A stretch of 64,000 nt of DNA from Bacteroidales bacterium (GTDB lineage: Bacteria; Bacteroidota; Bacteroidia; Bacteroidales; UBA932). The translations under genes were made by a program, and so were the position numbers. Shown in pieces: positions 23,953 to 31,725 of the stretch. The first letter of the stretch is position 1; every line of letters starts with the position of its first letter. The stretch is from contig JAFPWG010000011.1 in the NCBI GenBank assembly GCA_017395045.1, positions 186,001-250,000 of the forward strand, written 5' to 3'. The notes beneath the pieces were generated by a model. It did not search any database and was not told the DNA's origin. It saw only the letters and a list, made by a program, of their open reading frames with translations.

Positions 23953-25485
23953 TTAAATGGTTTTTGAACCCTTGCCCGCTTTCTTCCGCCGATACTCCTC
24001 CAGCATAGCAGCCAAATCCTCTTCCGGAAGCTCTGCCAGTTGCTTTAAAAGATCTCTCTTGTGCACCATCTCTGGTGCGAGCGGCTTGAAAATCTCCCTA
24101 AGCGCATCATCTCGGGCATCGGTACTAAACCTTCCCATGTACCGCTCCGTCGTGCTTATGCTGGAATGTAGAAGTAAGCCCTGGACCAGAGAGTTGTCCG
24201 TGTGAACTTCCTTGGCTAAGCGGGCGAATGAATGGCGAGCGATATGAGTGCTGAGGGGCTTCGTCAGGCCGGCCATAGTCCGGATCGTCCGAAGGCCGTT
24301 GTTGACCATCGATTCTTTCGAACTGATTGTCTCCTTATATTTGAGTTTGTCCTGACCGTCCATGCTGTCCAGTTCTCTATCGGACATGATTCGCTCCCAC
24401 TTGTCCTTGTACTTTCCCGTGCGCATATACGGAAAGATGTAGCTGTTTGGGTCGGCATCGTCACGACGGTATAGTTCCAATATTTCGACGGCTAACGGCA
24501 GAAGTGGAATATCCTGGATCTTATGATTCTTCTCCATCTGGTAACGGAGTCGACCATCGGTGGTGATATTGCGCCACCGCAGACACAGTAGGTCGCCAAT
24601 ACGGACACCAGCACAATACATGGCAAAAAGGAAAAAGTTGCGGGAGTGCCATTCGCGGCTGCCTTCGGGGAGATCAAGGGCGATAATACGTTGAATCTCC
24701 TCAAGGGTCAGTTCTTCACGCTGCGTCTCTTCCTTACGAATCTTGTATGTATTGAATGGGTTATCCTCACGGTGTATTAGTTTCTCGTCCGCCGCCTTAT
24801 TGAGCAGGGTCCGGAAATAATTGAGAATTTTAGCGATATAATTCTGGTGTAGCCTGGGCGAACCTGGCGTGGATTGGTCGGGTTTGACGTTCTTACCATC
24901 AACCTTCACCGAGGACATGTACTGCTTGTTGTCCAGCGTCTTCATAAAAGCCTCAAAGTCGCTGACAAAGGAATAATCAATCTCTTTGAACTTGACGTGA
25001 TACGGGTCTCGTCGCCGGCTCTCCATATATGCGGAGAACTTCCTACATACCTGATCGTATTTCCGGTAGCTGGAAAGCTTACCTTCATTCTTGAACCTAT
25101 CCCGATACCGCTCGGCGAACTCTAGGAAAGAATCCGACCGGTCGCCGCCCCGCAGTTCTTCAATGATACGGTCAGGGCTGGACTCTTCCTGCAACCGGCG
25201 ATGAATCCCTTTTGCTTTTTCCATCAACTGATCCAGGTTGTTTTGCCAGTCATCGCGGTTTGGCTCAGTATACCTGATTTTTTGACGGGATTGATCCCAA
25301 TCGGATTTGCGGCTTAACGTCACATCGGACTTATAACGCAAGTGACGACCGTCCTCCGTAATTCTGAGGAAGACGGGGTAACCGGTGGATGTCTTGCGCA
25401 GTTCGAAATTGAAGGTGATTACCTTCCTTCTTTCGAGGGTCACTTTGCCATCGGAAGTCTGCTCTATCGTTTCAGTGTTATCCAT
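23953..25485 (-). CDS. Tyrosine recombinase (integrase) of the element
   Basis: 510 residues from the ATG at 25485. An arm-binding domain (FNFELRKTSTGYPVFLRIT) comes first, then a SAM-like core-binding domain (about 115-230, SDSFLEFAERYRDRF) and the catalytic domain. Catalytic residues: Arg295 in AGVRIGDLLCLRW, His414 and Arg417 in STHIARHSFARL, His440 in LLLHSSISTTERY, and Tyr449. The length is typical of Bacteroidetes integrases. A TATCTTTG box lies at 25499-25492, only 6 bases before the ATG, so the mRNA would be nearly leaderless. It is next to tRNA-Leu, with repeated GTGTAAAAT sites between, as expected for an element inserted at a tRNA 3' end. Confidence 0.95.
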   Translation of the reverse strand: MDNTETIEQTSDGKVTLERRKVITFNFELRKTSTGYPVFLRITEDGRHLRYKSDVTLSRKSDWDQSRQKIRYTEPNRDDWQNNLDQLMEKAKGIHRRLQEESSPDRIIEELRGGDRSDSFLEFAERYRDRFKNEGKLSSYRKYDQVCRKFSAYMESRRRDPYHVKFKEIDYSFVSDFEAFMKTLDNKQYMSSVKVDGKNVKPDQSTPGSPRLHQNYIAKILNYFRTLLNKAADEKLIHREDNPFNTYKIRKEETQREELTLEEIQRIIALDLPEGSREWHSRNFFLFAMYCAGVRIGDLLCLRWRNITTDGRLRYQMEKNHKIQDIPLLPLAVEILELYRRDDADPNSYIFPYMRTGKYKDKWERIMSDRELDSMDGQDKLKYKETISSKESMVNNGLRTIRTMAGLTKPLSTHIARHSFARLAKEVHTDNSLVQGLLLHSSISTTERYMGRFSTDARDDALREIFKPLAPEMVHKRDLLKQLAELPEEDLAAMLEEYRRKKAGKGSKTI

Positions 25486-25532
25486 CGCCCGCAAAGATAA
25501 TGAAAAAACCGGGGGATGAGAACGTTTCTCCG

Positions 25533-25595
25533 GTGTAAAATGAGTGTAAAATAAGTAAATTTCGTTTCCCTAAAGGGTCATATGAGTGTAAAATA
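25533..25595. repeat. Repeated GTGTAAAAT sites, probable integrase arm sites
   Basis: GTGTAAAAT occurs at 25533-25541, again within ATGAGTGTAAAATA at 25540-25553, and again within an identical ATGAGTGTAAAATA at 25582-25595, all in the same orientation. They lie between the integrase start and tRNA-Leu, where attachment-site arm repeats are expected. The 42-base spacing of the two 14-base copies equals four helical turns. Confidence 0.6.
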
Positions 25596-25691
25596 CGATG
25601 CAATTTGGCGCATCCAATTTCATTCAAGAAAGATGAAAAAACGGCCTTCTACATGCGTCTATGCGTGATTATTGCATGAATCAAAAAGAAA

Positions 25692-25718
25692 AAGAGACAG
25701 CCTTTCGGACTGTCTCTT
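25692..25718 (-). terminator. Terminator of tRNA-Leu
   Basis: AAGAGACAG (25692-25700) and CTGTCTCTT (25710-25718) form a perfect 9-bp stem. On the leftward strand it begins 1 base after the tRNA and is followed by TTTCTTTTT. Because the tRNA 3' end, this hairpin and the integrase are contiguous, the hairpin may belong to either element or host. Confidence 0.85.
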
Positions 25719-25719
25719 G

Positions 25720-25802
25720 TGCGGTAGGTGAGAGTCGAACTCACACACCCCAACGGGCACTACCCCCTCAAAGTAGCGTGTCTACCATTTCACCACTACC
25801 GC
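25720..25802 (-). tRNA. tRNA-Leu (anticodon GAG)
   Basis: 83 bases including the discriminator A, CCA not encoded. Acceptor stem GCGGTAG pairs with CTACCGC. The anticodon stem CTACT/GGTAG encloses the 7-base loop TTGAGGG, anticodon GAG. A long variable arm (TGCCCGTTGGGGTGT region) fits class II Leu, and the T arm contains GAGTTCGACTCTC. It reads leftward, with its 3' end towards the integrase. Confidence 0.95.
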
Positions 25803-25814
25803 GGATTGGGACTG

Positions 25815-25845
25815 CAAAGATACGTCAAAAATCGGAATCTGCAAA
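25815..25845 (-). promoter_or_regulatory. Consensus promoter of tRNA-Leu
   Basis: On the leftward strand TTTG (25845-25842), 19 bases, then TATCTTTG (25822-25815), with the tRNA 5' end 12 bases further at 25802. Both boxes match the Bacteroidetes consensus exactly. Confidence 0.85.
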
Positions 25846-26772
25846 TTATTTTTCCACTTTCTTATGGTGTACACGATTCCACCGGCCGTAGATCTCGCTC
25901 ACGTTTCCGGCCGTGATAAAGGCATGGATATCCTGCTTCTTGATGAACTCCATCAGGTTCGCAAACTCGTCCTTCGTGAGGAGGGCCTGGATTTCCTGAC
26001 CCCTTTCGCCGGAATAGCCGCCCGTGACGTCATACAGGGAACAGCCGCGTTCCAGCGTACCGACGATGTAGTCGCGGATGGCCTCTTCATGGCCCCTGGC
26101 GATGATGCACACGCGCTTGCGCCGGTTGATGCTGCTCATGAAGTAATCCAGGAACAGGCCGTTCATCCAGGTGCCGATGAGGCCGATGACCACCATCCGG
26201 AACGGGTTGATGGCGAAAGCCGTGCAGCAGATGATGGCGCCCGCGACGGTCACGGACACGCCGATGTCGAAGTGCAGGTACTTGTTCACGATCTTCGCCA
26301 GGATGTCCAATCCGCCCGTGGAGGCGTTGATGCTGAACAGGATGGTCTGGCTGATGCTCACGATCAGGACGAAACAGATCAGGTCCAGCAGCGGGTCGCC
26401 CATCACGGAATTCTGGCCGGCCTCGATGAGGTTCTCATAGGGGAAGACCTTTTCCCAAAAGTCGATGAGCGGGCCCAGGATCAGGGCGGTGTACACGGTC
26501 TTGGCGCCGAATTCCTTCCCGATGAAGATCCATGCCAGTACGAGGAGGATGGCGTTGATGGCCATCACCACCCAGGAGACCTTGACGGGTATGCCAGCCA
26601 TGCCGAACAGGTTGGAAACGACGATGGAGAGACCGGAGATCGATCCCAGCACAAGTTTGCTCGGGACCATGAAATAATACACGGCGGCCGCGGCGATGGC
26701 CATACCCAGGGTCATGATGATGAGTTCCTTCCAGAACTTCCAGGTGCCGAGGTATTTCAGGATGTCTTTCAT
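25846..26772 (-). CDS. YitT-family membrane protein (DUF161/DUF2179)
   Basis: 308 residues. Five to six transmembrane segments occupy residues 12-210 (LIIMTLGMAIAAAAVYYFMV with the family Gly-rich GSISGLSIVVSNLFG; GGLDILAKIVNKYLHFDIG). A soluble C-terminal DUF2179 domain follows (RKRVCIIARGHEEAIRDYI, TGGYSGERGQEIQALLTKDE, IHAFITAGNVSEIYGRW). The family is widespread and its role is not settled; a transport or ligand-sensing function is usually assumed. It is a single gene divergent from the M20 dipeptidase; a CAAAGTTA (leftward TAACTTTG) box lies at 26793-26800. Confidence 0.9.
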   Translation of the reverse strand: MKDILKYLGTWKFWKELIIMTLGMAIAAAAVYYFMVPSKLVLGSISGLSIVVSNLFGMAGIPVKVSWVVMAINAILLVLAWIFIGKEFGAKTVYTALILGPLIDFWEKVFPYENLIEAGQNSVMGDPLLDLICFVLIVSISQTILFSINASTGGLDILAKIVNKYLHFDIGVSVTVAGAIICCTAFAINPFRMVVIGLIGTWMNGLFLDYFMSSINRRKRVCIIARGHEEAIRDYIVGTLERGCSLYDVTGGYSGERGQEIQALLTKDEFANLMEFIKKQDIHAFITAGNVSEIYGRWNRVHHKKVEK

Positions 26773-26812
26773 GGGTTATCAATTACAAAGGTCAAAGTTA
26801 CGAATAATTTGC

Positions 26813-26820
26813 TATTTTTG
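26813..26820 (+). promoter_or_regulatory. -7 element of the M20 dipeptidase gene
   Basis: TATTTTTG 15 bases before the ATG at 26836. The divergent YitT -7 box is 12 bases away on the other strand, so the two promoters overlap. No clear TTTG box is found 19 bases upstream. Confidence 0.55.
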
Positions 26821-26835
26821 TGAAAACACCGAACC

Positions 26836-28200
26836 ATGAAAACTTACATCGACCAGAACCGGGAACGCTTTTTCGAGGAACTCTTCTCCCTCCTGCGCAT
26901 TCCCTCCATCAGCGCCAAACCCGAATACAAGCCCGACATGTACCGCTGCGCCCGCCGCCTGACGGAGCTCCTCCTCGCGGCCGGGGCCGACAAGGCAGCC
27001 GTGTACGAGACCGCGGGCAACCCGGTCGTCTTCGGGTCCAAGGCCATACCCGGCGCGGAGAAAACGGTCCTGGTGTACGGCCACTACGACGTCCAGCCGC
27101 CGGAGCCCCTGGACAAATGGCGCACGGACCCGTTCCAGCCCGTCATCGCGAAGGATCCCGCCACCGGGGAGGATGCCATCTACGCCCGCGGGGCCAACGA
27201 CGACAAAGGCCAGCTGTTCATGCATCTGAAGGCCTTCGAGTACCTGCTTTCCGCCGGTTTGCTCCGGCATAACGTAAAATTCATCTTCGAGGGCGAAGAG
27301 GAAGTGGGCAGCCCCTCCCTCGCCGCCTGGGCCGAGGCGCACAAGGACCTCCTGAAGGCCGATATCATCCTCGTTTCCGACACCACGATGATTTCGGAGA
27401 AAGTGCCGTCCATCAACTGCGGCATGCGCGGCCTGGCCTATCTGGAAGTCACCGTTACGGGCCCGAACAAGGACCTTCATTCCGGTCACTACGGCGGAGC
27501 GGTGGCCAATCCCATCAACACGCTGTGTGCGATGGTCGCCAGCCTGCACGACGCCGACGGCCGCGTCACCGTGCCCGGCTTCTATGACGACGTCGTGGAG
27601 CTTTCTGCCGAAGACCGGGCGATGCTCGCCCGCGCCCCGTTCGACATGGACGAATACAAGGCTTTCCTGGACATCGACGAAGTAAAGGGCGAGAAAGGCT
27701 ATACGACGCTGGAGCGCGTGGGCATCCGGCCGTGCCTGGACGTCTGCGGCATCTGGGGCGGCTATACCGGCGCCGGCGCCAAGACCGTCCTTCCATCCAC
27801 CGCCCATGCGAAAATCTCGATGCGGCTGGTCCCGAACCAGACCTCGGAAAAGATCACGGAACTGTTCGAACGGCATTTCCGCGCCATCGCCCCGCCGTAT
27901 GTGAAGGTCGACGTCAAGCGCTGCGAAGGCGGCAACGGCTTCCTCATCCCCATCACCTCCGAAGGCTACAAGGCAGCCTCCAGGGCGATGGCGGAGGTAT
28001 ATGGCATCGAACCCGTCCCCTCCCGCGGCGGCGGTTCCATCGCCATCCTCGCCGACCTCCAGCACATCCTGGGCATCGACCCGCTGCTGATGGGCTTCGG
28101 CCTGGAACGCGACACCATCCACTCCCCGAACGAAAGCTACCTGCTGCGGCAGCTTTTCGCGGGGATGGAATCCATCGCGCTGTTCTATCGGTATTACTAG
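26836..28200 (+). CDS. M20-family dipeptidase/peptidase
   Basis: 454 residues, the usual length. It is a cytoplasmic zinc peptidase of the M20 family that cleaves short peptides. Metal and catalytic motifs are intact: LVYGHYDVQPPEPLDKW (His and Asp), ARGANDDKGQLFMHL (bridging Asp), FEGEEEVGSPS (Glu-Glu pair), and IPSRGGGSIAILADL with GFGLERDTIHSPNES for the distal His. The central lid domain starts near residue 200 (YLEVTVTGPNKDLHSGHYGG). Possible substrates are dipeptides such as Xaa-His or beta-Ala-His. It stands alone between divergent YitT and a convergent lipoprotein gene. Confidence 0.92.
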   Translation: MKTYIDQNRERFFEELFSLLRIPSISAKPEYKPDMYRCARRLTELLLAAGADKAAVYETAGNPVVFGSKAIPGAEKTVLVYGHYDVQPPEPLDKWRTDPFQPVIAKDPATGEDAIYARGANDDKGQLFMHLKAFEYLLSAGLLRHNVKFIFEGEEEVGSPSLAAWAEAHKDLLKADIILVSDTTMISEKVPSINCGMRGLAYLEVTVTGPNKDLHSGHYGGAVANPINTLCAMVASLHDADGRVTVPGFYDDVVELSAEDRAMLARAPFDMDEYKAFLDIDEVKGEKGYTTLERVGIRPCLDVCGIWGGYTGAGAKTVLPSTAHAKISMRLVPNQTSEKITELFERHFRAIAPPYVKVDVKRCEGGNGFLIPITSEGYKAASRAMAEVYGIEPVPSRGGGSIAILADLQHILGIDPLLMGFGLERDTIHSPNESYLLRQLFAGMESIALFYRYY

Positions 28201-28204
28201 GCCC

Positions 28205-28744
28205 TTACTTTTTCAGGCGGACGATTCCCCCTTCCACCGGGGCTCCGTTCAGCTTGAATTCCGTGTGATACGTCTCCGGTCCTTCCTTGCCCCAACGGAA
28301 GGTATGGAGGACATGGATAACATCTTCACTGCCGTCAGGCCAGGAGATGAAAAGGTCCGTGTCCCAGTCCTCCACCCCGTCCAGTTCCCCGAAGCGAAGA
28401 TAAACTTCCTTGGAATCCGAATACCAGGAGGGATAGATATAAAAGCCTTTCAGCTCCGCAAAATACTCTCTGGTCCTGGCAGAGGGCCACAGGAATTCCT
28501 CTCCGTTGAAAGTGGCGGAGAAGGATTCGGAAAGCCAGTTCCCGGGAGTGGATGCGTCGAACAGGTTGTTCCCCTGCGCATCGGTAACCACCATGATGAC
28601 TTCGACCGGACCGATATCCCAAATCATATCTCCCTTGTCCGGGGGAGTCTCAATCGGTTCTGCCGTAATCGGTTCTGCCGTGCAGGAGGTCAGAAGCAAC
28701 AGAAAAGCCAGGATAAACCAGGCGACACAAGACTTTTTCATCAT
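28205..28744 (-). CDS. Hypothetical lipoprotein
   Basis: 179 residues from the ATG at 28744 (MMKKSCVAWFILAF); upstream codons in frame precede a clear signal peptide and are unlikely. A lipobox LLTSC gives a short signal. The mature protein starts with a duplicated EPITAEPIETP segment and continues as a beta-rich domain (VEVIMVVTDAQGNNLFD, FSATFNGEEF, YLRFGELDGVEDWDTDLF, HTEFKLNGAPVEGG). No family recognised beyond similarity in style to Bacteroidales surface lipoproteins of unknown role. Confidence 0.7.
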   Translation of the reverse strand: MMKKSCVAWFILAFLLLLTSCTAEPITAEPIETPPDKGDMIWDIGPVEVIMVVTDAQGNNLFDASTPGNWLSESFSATFNGEEFLWPSARTREYFAELKGFYIYPSWYSDSKEVYLRFGELDGVEDWDTDLFISWPDGSEDVIHVLHTFRWGKEGPETYHTEFKLNGAPVEGGIVRLKK

Positions 28745-28797
28745 AATTTTCGATAAAGTACAACCCTGAAATCCAGAAATCACGATTTCTTGCATGT

Positions 28798-30159
28798 TCA
28801 GTCCTCTTTCACCCTCAGATATTTCCATCCGATTACCGGGAGGACGAAGGCGATGAAGCAGGCAACGATCCAGAAGATGGATACGGGACCGAAGTCATAG
28901 ACGCCGTCGGAAGCGTTCCCTTCGATGAGAAAACCCGAAACGATGGACTGCAGGCCGGCGGCGGCATAACTGGAGATGCCCACGATGCCGAGGGCGGCAC
29001 CGGTGGCCTTGCGGGGGACGAAGTCCAGCGCCATGAGACCGGCCACCACGCAGAACACCACGCTGAACGCCATACTGAATACCGCGACGAAGGCGATATT
29101 GGCCCAGTAGCCGCCACCCCAGAACAGGAAGCCGGCGAGGGCGAATACGGTGAGGATGCCGGAGATCACCACCGGCCGGACCCGGTTCCCCCGGAACACC
29201 ACGTCGGACAGCCAGCCGGCAAGCACGGTACCGGCCACGCCGAAGGCCTCGGAAATCCCGATGATCTGCGTCGCACTTTCCAGGGAGAAAGCCTTCTGCT
29301 TCTGGAGGAAGAGAACGCCCCAGTCGCTGACCGCGTGCTGGGTAATGTAGATAAAGGCGCTGGAAATGGCGATGACCCAGATGCCGGGATGGCGGAACAC
29401 CCATTTCTGGAGTTCTTTCGTGGGTTTCTTGTCCAGGGTTTTGAGCGGCTCGCCGGCGAGTTCCTGCACCGTTGGAAGTCCCTTGCTTTCAGGCGTGTCG
29501 GAGATGAACACCAACGCGATGACCGTGCCGATGACGCCCGCGGCCGCGGCCGCGATGAAACCCCACTGCCAGCCGGCCGCCGCCACGATAAATCCCGTGG
29601 CGATCATCGTGAGGGCCTTGCCGAAGGAAGGCGTGGAACTGAAGATGCTGTACATCGTGCCGCGCCGGTTCAGCGGGAACCAGCGGGACAGGCTGATGGT
29701 TCCGGGAGGCGCCCCCATCGACTGCATCCAGCCGTTCACGCCCCACAGGAGCGCAAACAGCACCAGCGTCAGGACGGATCCCATCCCCAGCGGGCCGTGC
29801 AGCAGGCCCAGGACGCCGAGCAGCAGATTCACGGCCGCGGAGATTCCGAGTCCCCATGCCATGAACCGCCGGATGTTGCAGTAGTCGGCGATGAACCCGT
29901 TGGTGAACTTCCCCACCGCATAGATGAAGTAGAACGCCGACCCGATGATGCCCAGCTGTCCGGCCGTAAGCACGCCCCCGTCGATGACGGGCTGCTTCAC
30001 GACGCCGAGGGTCATCCGGCACACATAATACAGGACATAGGCGCTCGTCACGCCCCAGAACGTACGGCTCCTGAGACGCTTGTATTCGGCATCCACCCGC
30101 TCTGCGGGCACCTTCTCCGCGGAAGGCTTGCTGATCCGGAAATAACTGTACAAAGACAT
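28798..30159 (-). CDS. OPA-type MFS transporter (GlpT/UhpT/PgtP-like)
   Basis: 453 residues from the ATG at 30159. Twelve transmembrane segments are visible. The organophosphate:phosphate antiporter signature GWMQSMGAPPGTISLSRWF occurs in the first half, with KPSAEKVPAERVDAEYKRLRSRTFWG before helix 1 and YYVCRMTLGVVKQP in helix 1. The family exchanges sugar phosphates or glycerol 3-phosphate for inorganic phosphate across the inner membrane. Which phosphate ester is used is not clear. It starts 2 bases after the HAD hydrolase stop, suggesting a phosphate-ester uptake and dephosphorylation pair. Confidence 0.9.
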   Translation of the reverse strand: MSLYSYFRISKPSAEKVPAERVDAEYKRLRSRTFWGVTSAYVLYYVCRMTLGVVKQPVIDGGVLTAGQLGIIGSAFYFIYAVGKFTNGFIADYCNIRRFMAWGLGISAAVNLLLGVLGLLHGPLGMGSVLTLVLFALLWGVNGWMQSMGAPPGTISLSRWFPLNRRGTMYSIFSSTPSFGKALTMIATGFIVAAAGWQWGFIAAAAAGVIGTVIALVFISDTPESKGLPTVQELAGEPLKTLDKKPTKELQKWVFRHPGIWVIAISSAFIYITQHAVSDWGVLFLQKQKAFSLESATQIIGISEAFGVAGTVLAGWLSDVVFRGNRVRPVVISGILTVFALAGFLFWGGGYWANIAFVAVFSMAFSVVFCVVAGLMALDFVPRKATGAALGIVGISSYAAAGLQSIVSGFLIEGNASDGVYDFGPVSIFWIVACFIAFVLPVIGWKYLRVKED

Positions 30160-30161
30160 CG

Positions 30162-30776
30162 CTACAAACACTTTTCCACACAGGCGCCGAGGTCGGTGCC
30201 GGGCTGGTAATGGACCGCCTGCCAACCGGCCTTGAGGGCCCCTTCGACATTGACCGGGGAATCATCGACAAACAGGATTTCCTCCGTCGGGATTCCGATT
30301 TCCGCCGCTGCCGCATCGAAGATTTCCCGGGACGGCTTCATCATCTTCATCCGGCTGGAAACGAACTCCTTCCGGAAGACATGCCGCCAGTCCAGTCCAT
30401 ATTCTTCATAGATGGCATGGCTCCGGGCCATGGATATCTCGTTGTTGTTGGTAAGACAATAGATGGGATACTTCCCGGCAAGGCGTTCCAGGACCTGCAC
30501 CTTGGCCGGGTCCATCCCCGGCAGGAAAGCCGCCATGCAGCGGTCCACGTCCGCGCCCGTGCAGCCGGGCCGGGATTCCTTCAGGATGGCGGCGCGGAAC
30601 TCATCGGCCGAAATCAGCCCCGCTTCCATGTCCCCATAGACCCCCTTCTGGTGATAGGGGTCCAGGAGCTCGACAATTCTCTCGAAACCAAGTACTTCCC
30701 GGAAAGCCCGGATGCACCGGTCCCGGTCCAGGTCCACCAGGACGCCGCCAAGGTCAAATACGATCGCTCTTACCAT
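30162..30776 (-). CDS. HAD-superfamily phosphatase
   Basis: 204 residues from the ATG at 30776 (MVRAIVFDLGGVLVDL); the ATG at 30785 lies within the expected transcription start region. Motif I is FDLGGVLVDLD (nucleophile Asp8), motif II YCLTNNNEISM, motif III Lys in SRMKMMKPS, motif IV ILFVDDSPVNVEGA. The cap is of the small C1 helical type, as in alpha-D-glucose-1-phosphatase YihX and related enzymes. A TATCTTTG box lies at 30794-30787 on the same strand. It is the first gene of a two-gene unit with the OPA transporter. Confidence 0.9.
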   Translation of the reverse strand: MVRAIVFDLGGVLVDLDRDRCIRAFREVLGFERIVELLDPYHQKGVYGDMEAGLISADEFRAAILKESRPGCTGADVDRCMAAFLPGMDPAKVQVLERLAGKYPIYCLTNNNEISMARSHAIYEEYGLDWRHVFRKEFVSSRMKMMKPSREIFDAAAAEIGIPTEEILFVDDSPVNVEGALKAGWQAVHYQPGTDLGACVEKCL

Positions 30777-30825
30777 AATAGTCATACAAAGATAGGGATT
30801 CTTTCCGAATAACCGGGAAAAACAC

Positions 30826-30833
30826 TACCTTTG
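30826..30833 (+). promoter_or_regulatory. -7 element of the EamA transporter gene
   Basis: TACCTTTG, 21 bases before the ATG at 30855. The TTG within it could be read as a start in the same frame, but it belongs to the promoter. Confidence 0.6.
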
Positions 30834-30854
30834 CGCCACTTTTTCGACCGTATC

Positions 30855-31721
30855 ATGTGGTGGCTCCTCGCCTTTGCTTCCGCCGCCCTGCTGGGCTGCT
30901 ATGATTCCTCCAAGAAGATTTCCCTGGAGAGGAACGCCGTCATCCCGGTACTCCTGCTGAACACCGCCCTGTCGGCCCTCATCTTCTCCCCCGGCCTCTT
31001 CATGACCGGATTCGGCGGCTGGGCCGTGCAGAAATACATCCTGCTGAAGAGCGCCCTCGTGCTGTCCTCCTGGATGGCAGGGTATTACGCGATGAAGCAT
31101 CTGCCCCTCACGATCGTGGGCCCGGTCAATGCCACCCGCCCGGTACTGGTGCTTCTCGGGGCCATCTTCCTGTTCGGGGAGCGGTTGAACCTGCTGCAGT
31201 GGATCGGCGTGGGCCTGGCCGTCATCGCTTATCTCCTGCTGCGGATTTCGGGGAAGAAGGAAGGAATCCGGACGGGCGACAAATGGCTGCTGTGCCTGAT
31301 CCTCGCCGTCCTGCTCGGCGCCGCCAGCGGCCTGTACGACAAGTACTTGATGTCTCCGGAATACTTAGGGCTGAACAGGATGCAAGTACTGAGCTGGTAC
31401 ACGCTGTACCAGGCCGGAATGATGGCGGTCGTTACTGCCTTCCTGTGGTATCCAATCCGGAAGAAGACCACGCGCTTCCGCTGGCGCTGGTCCATCCCCC
31501 TGATCAGCATCTTCCTCTGCGGGGCCGACTACCTGTACATGCAGGCCCTCTCGCATCCCGAAGCCCTCATCGCCGTCGTATCGATGATCCGCCGCGGCAG
31601 CGTCCTCGTGAGCTTCGCCATCGGCGCCCTGCTCCTCAAGGAAAAGAACCTCAAGGCCAAGGCTTTGGACCTGTGCCTGCTCCTCCTGAGCATGGTGTTC
31701 CTGTATTTCGGCTCTTGCTAG
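30855..31721 (+). CDS. EamA/DMT-family transporter
   Basis: 288 residues from the ATG at 30855. Ten transmembrane segments in two five-helix EamA repeats: repeat 1 includes HLPLTIVGPVNATRPVLVLL and repeat 2 includes ALSHPEALIAVVSMIRRGSVLV, each with the family helix-4 pattern. These carriers export or import amino acids, nucleobases or nucleotide sugars across the inner membrane; the substrate cannot be inferred. It is a single gene, convergent with the twin ABC ATPase that ends 5 bases away. Confidence 0.88.
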   Translation: MWWLLAFASAALLGCYDSSKKISLERNAVIPVLLLNTALSALIFSPGLFMTGFGGWAVQKYILLKSALVLSSWMAGYYAMKHLPLTIVGPVNATRPVLVLLGAIFLFGERLNLLQWIGVGLAVIAYLLLRISGKKEGIRTGDKWLLCLILAVLLGAASGLYDKYLMSPEYLGLNRMQVLSWYTLYQAGMMAVVTAFLWYPIRKKTTRFRWRWSIPLISIFLCGADYLYMQALSHPEALIAVVSMIRRGSVLVSFAIGALLLKEKNLKAKALDLCLLLLSMVFLYFGSC

Positions 31722-31725
31722 CGGC

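Noticed and set aside
13507-25485. CRISPR array, diversity-generating retroelement or insertion sequence in the element.
   Set aside because: No spaced direct repeats, reverse transcriptase motif or transposase was seen.
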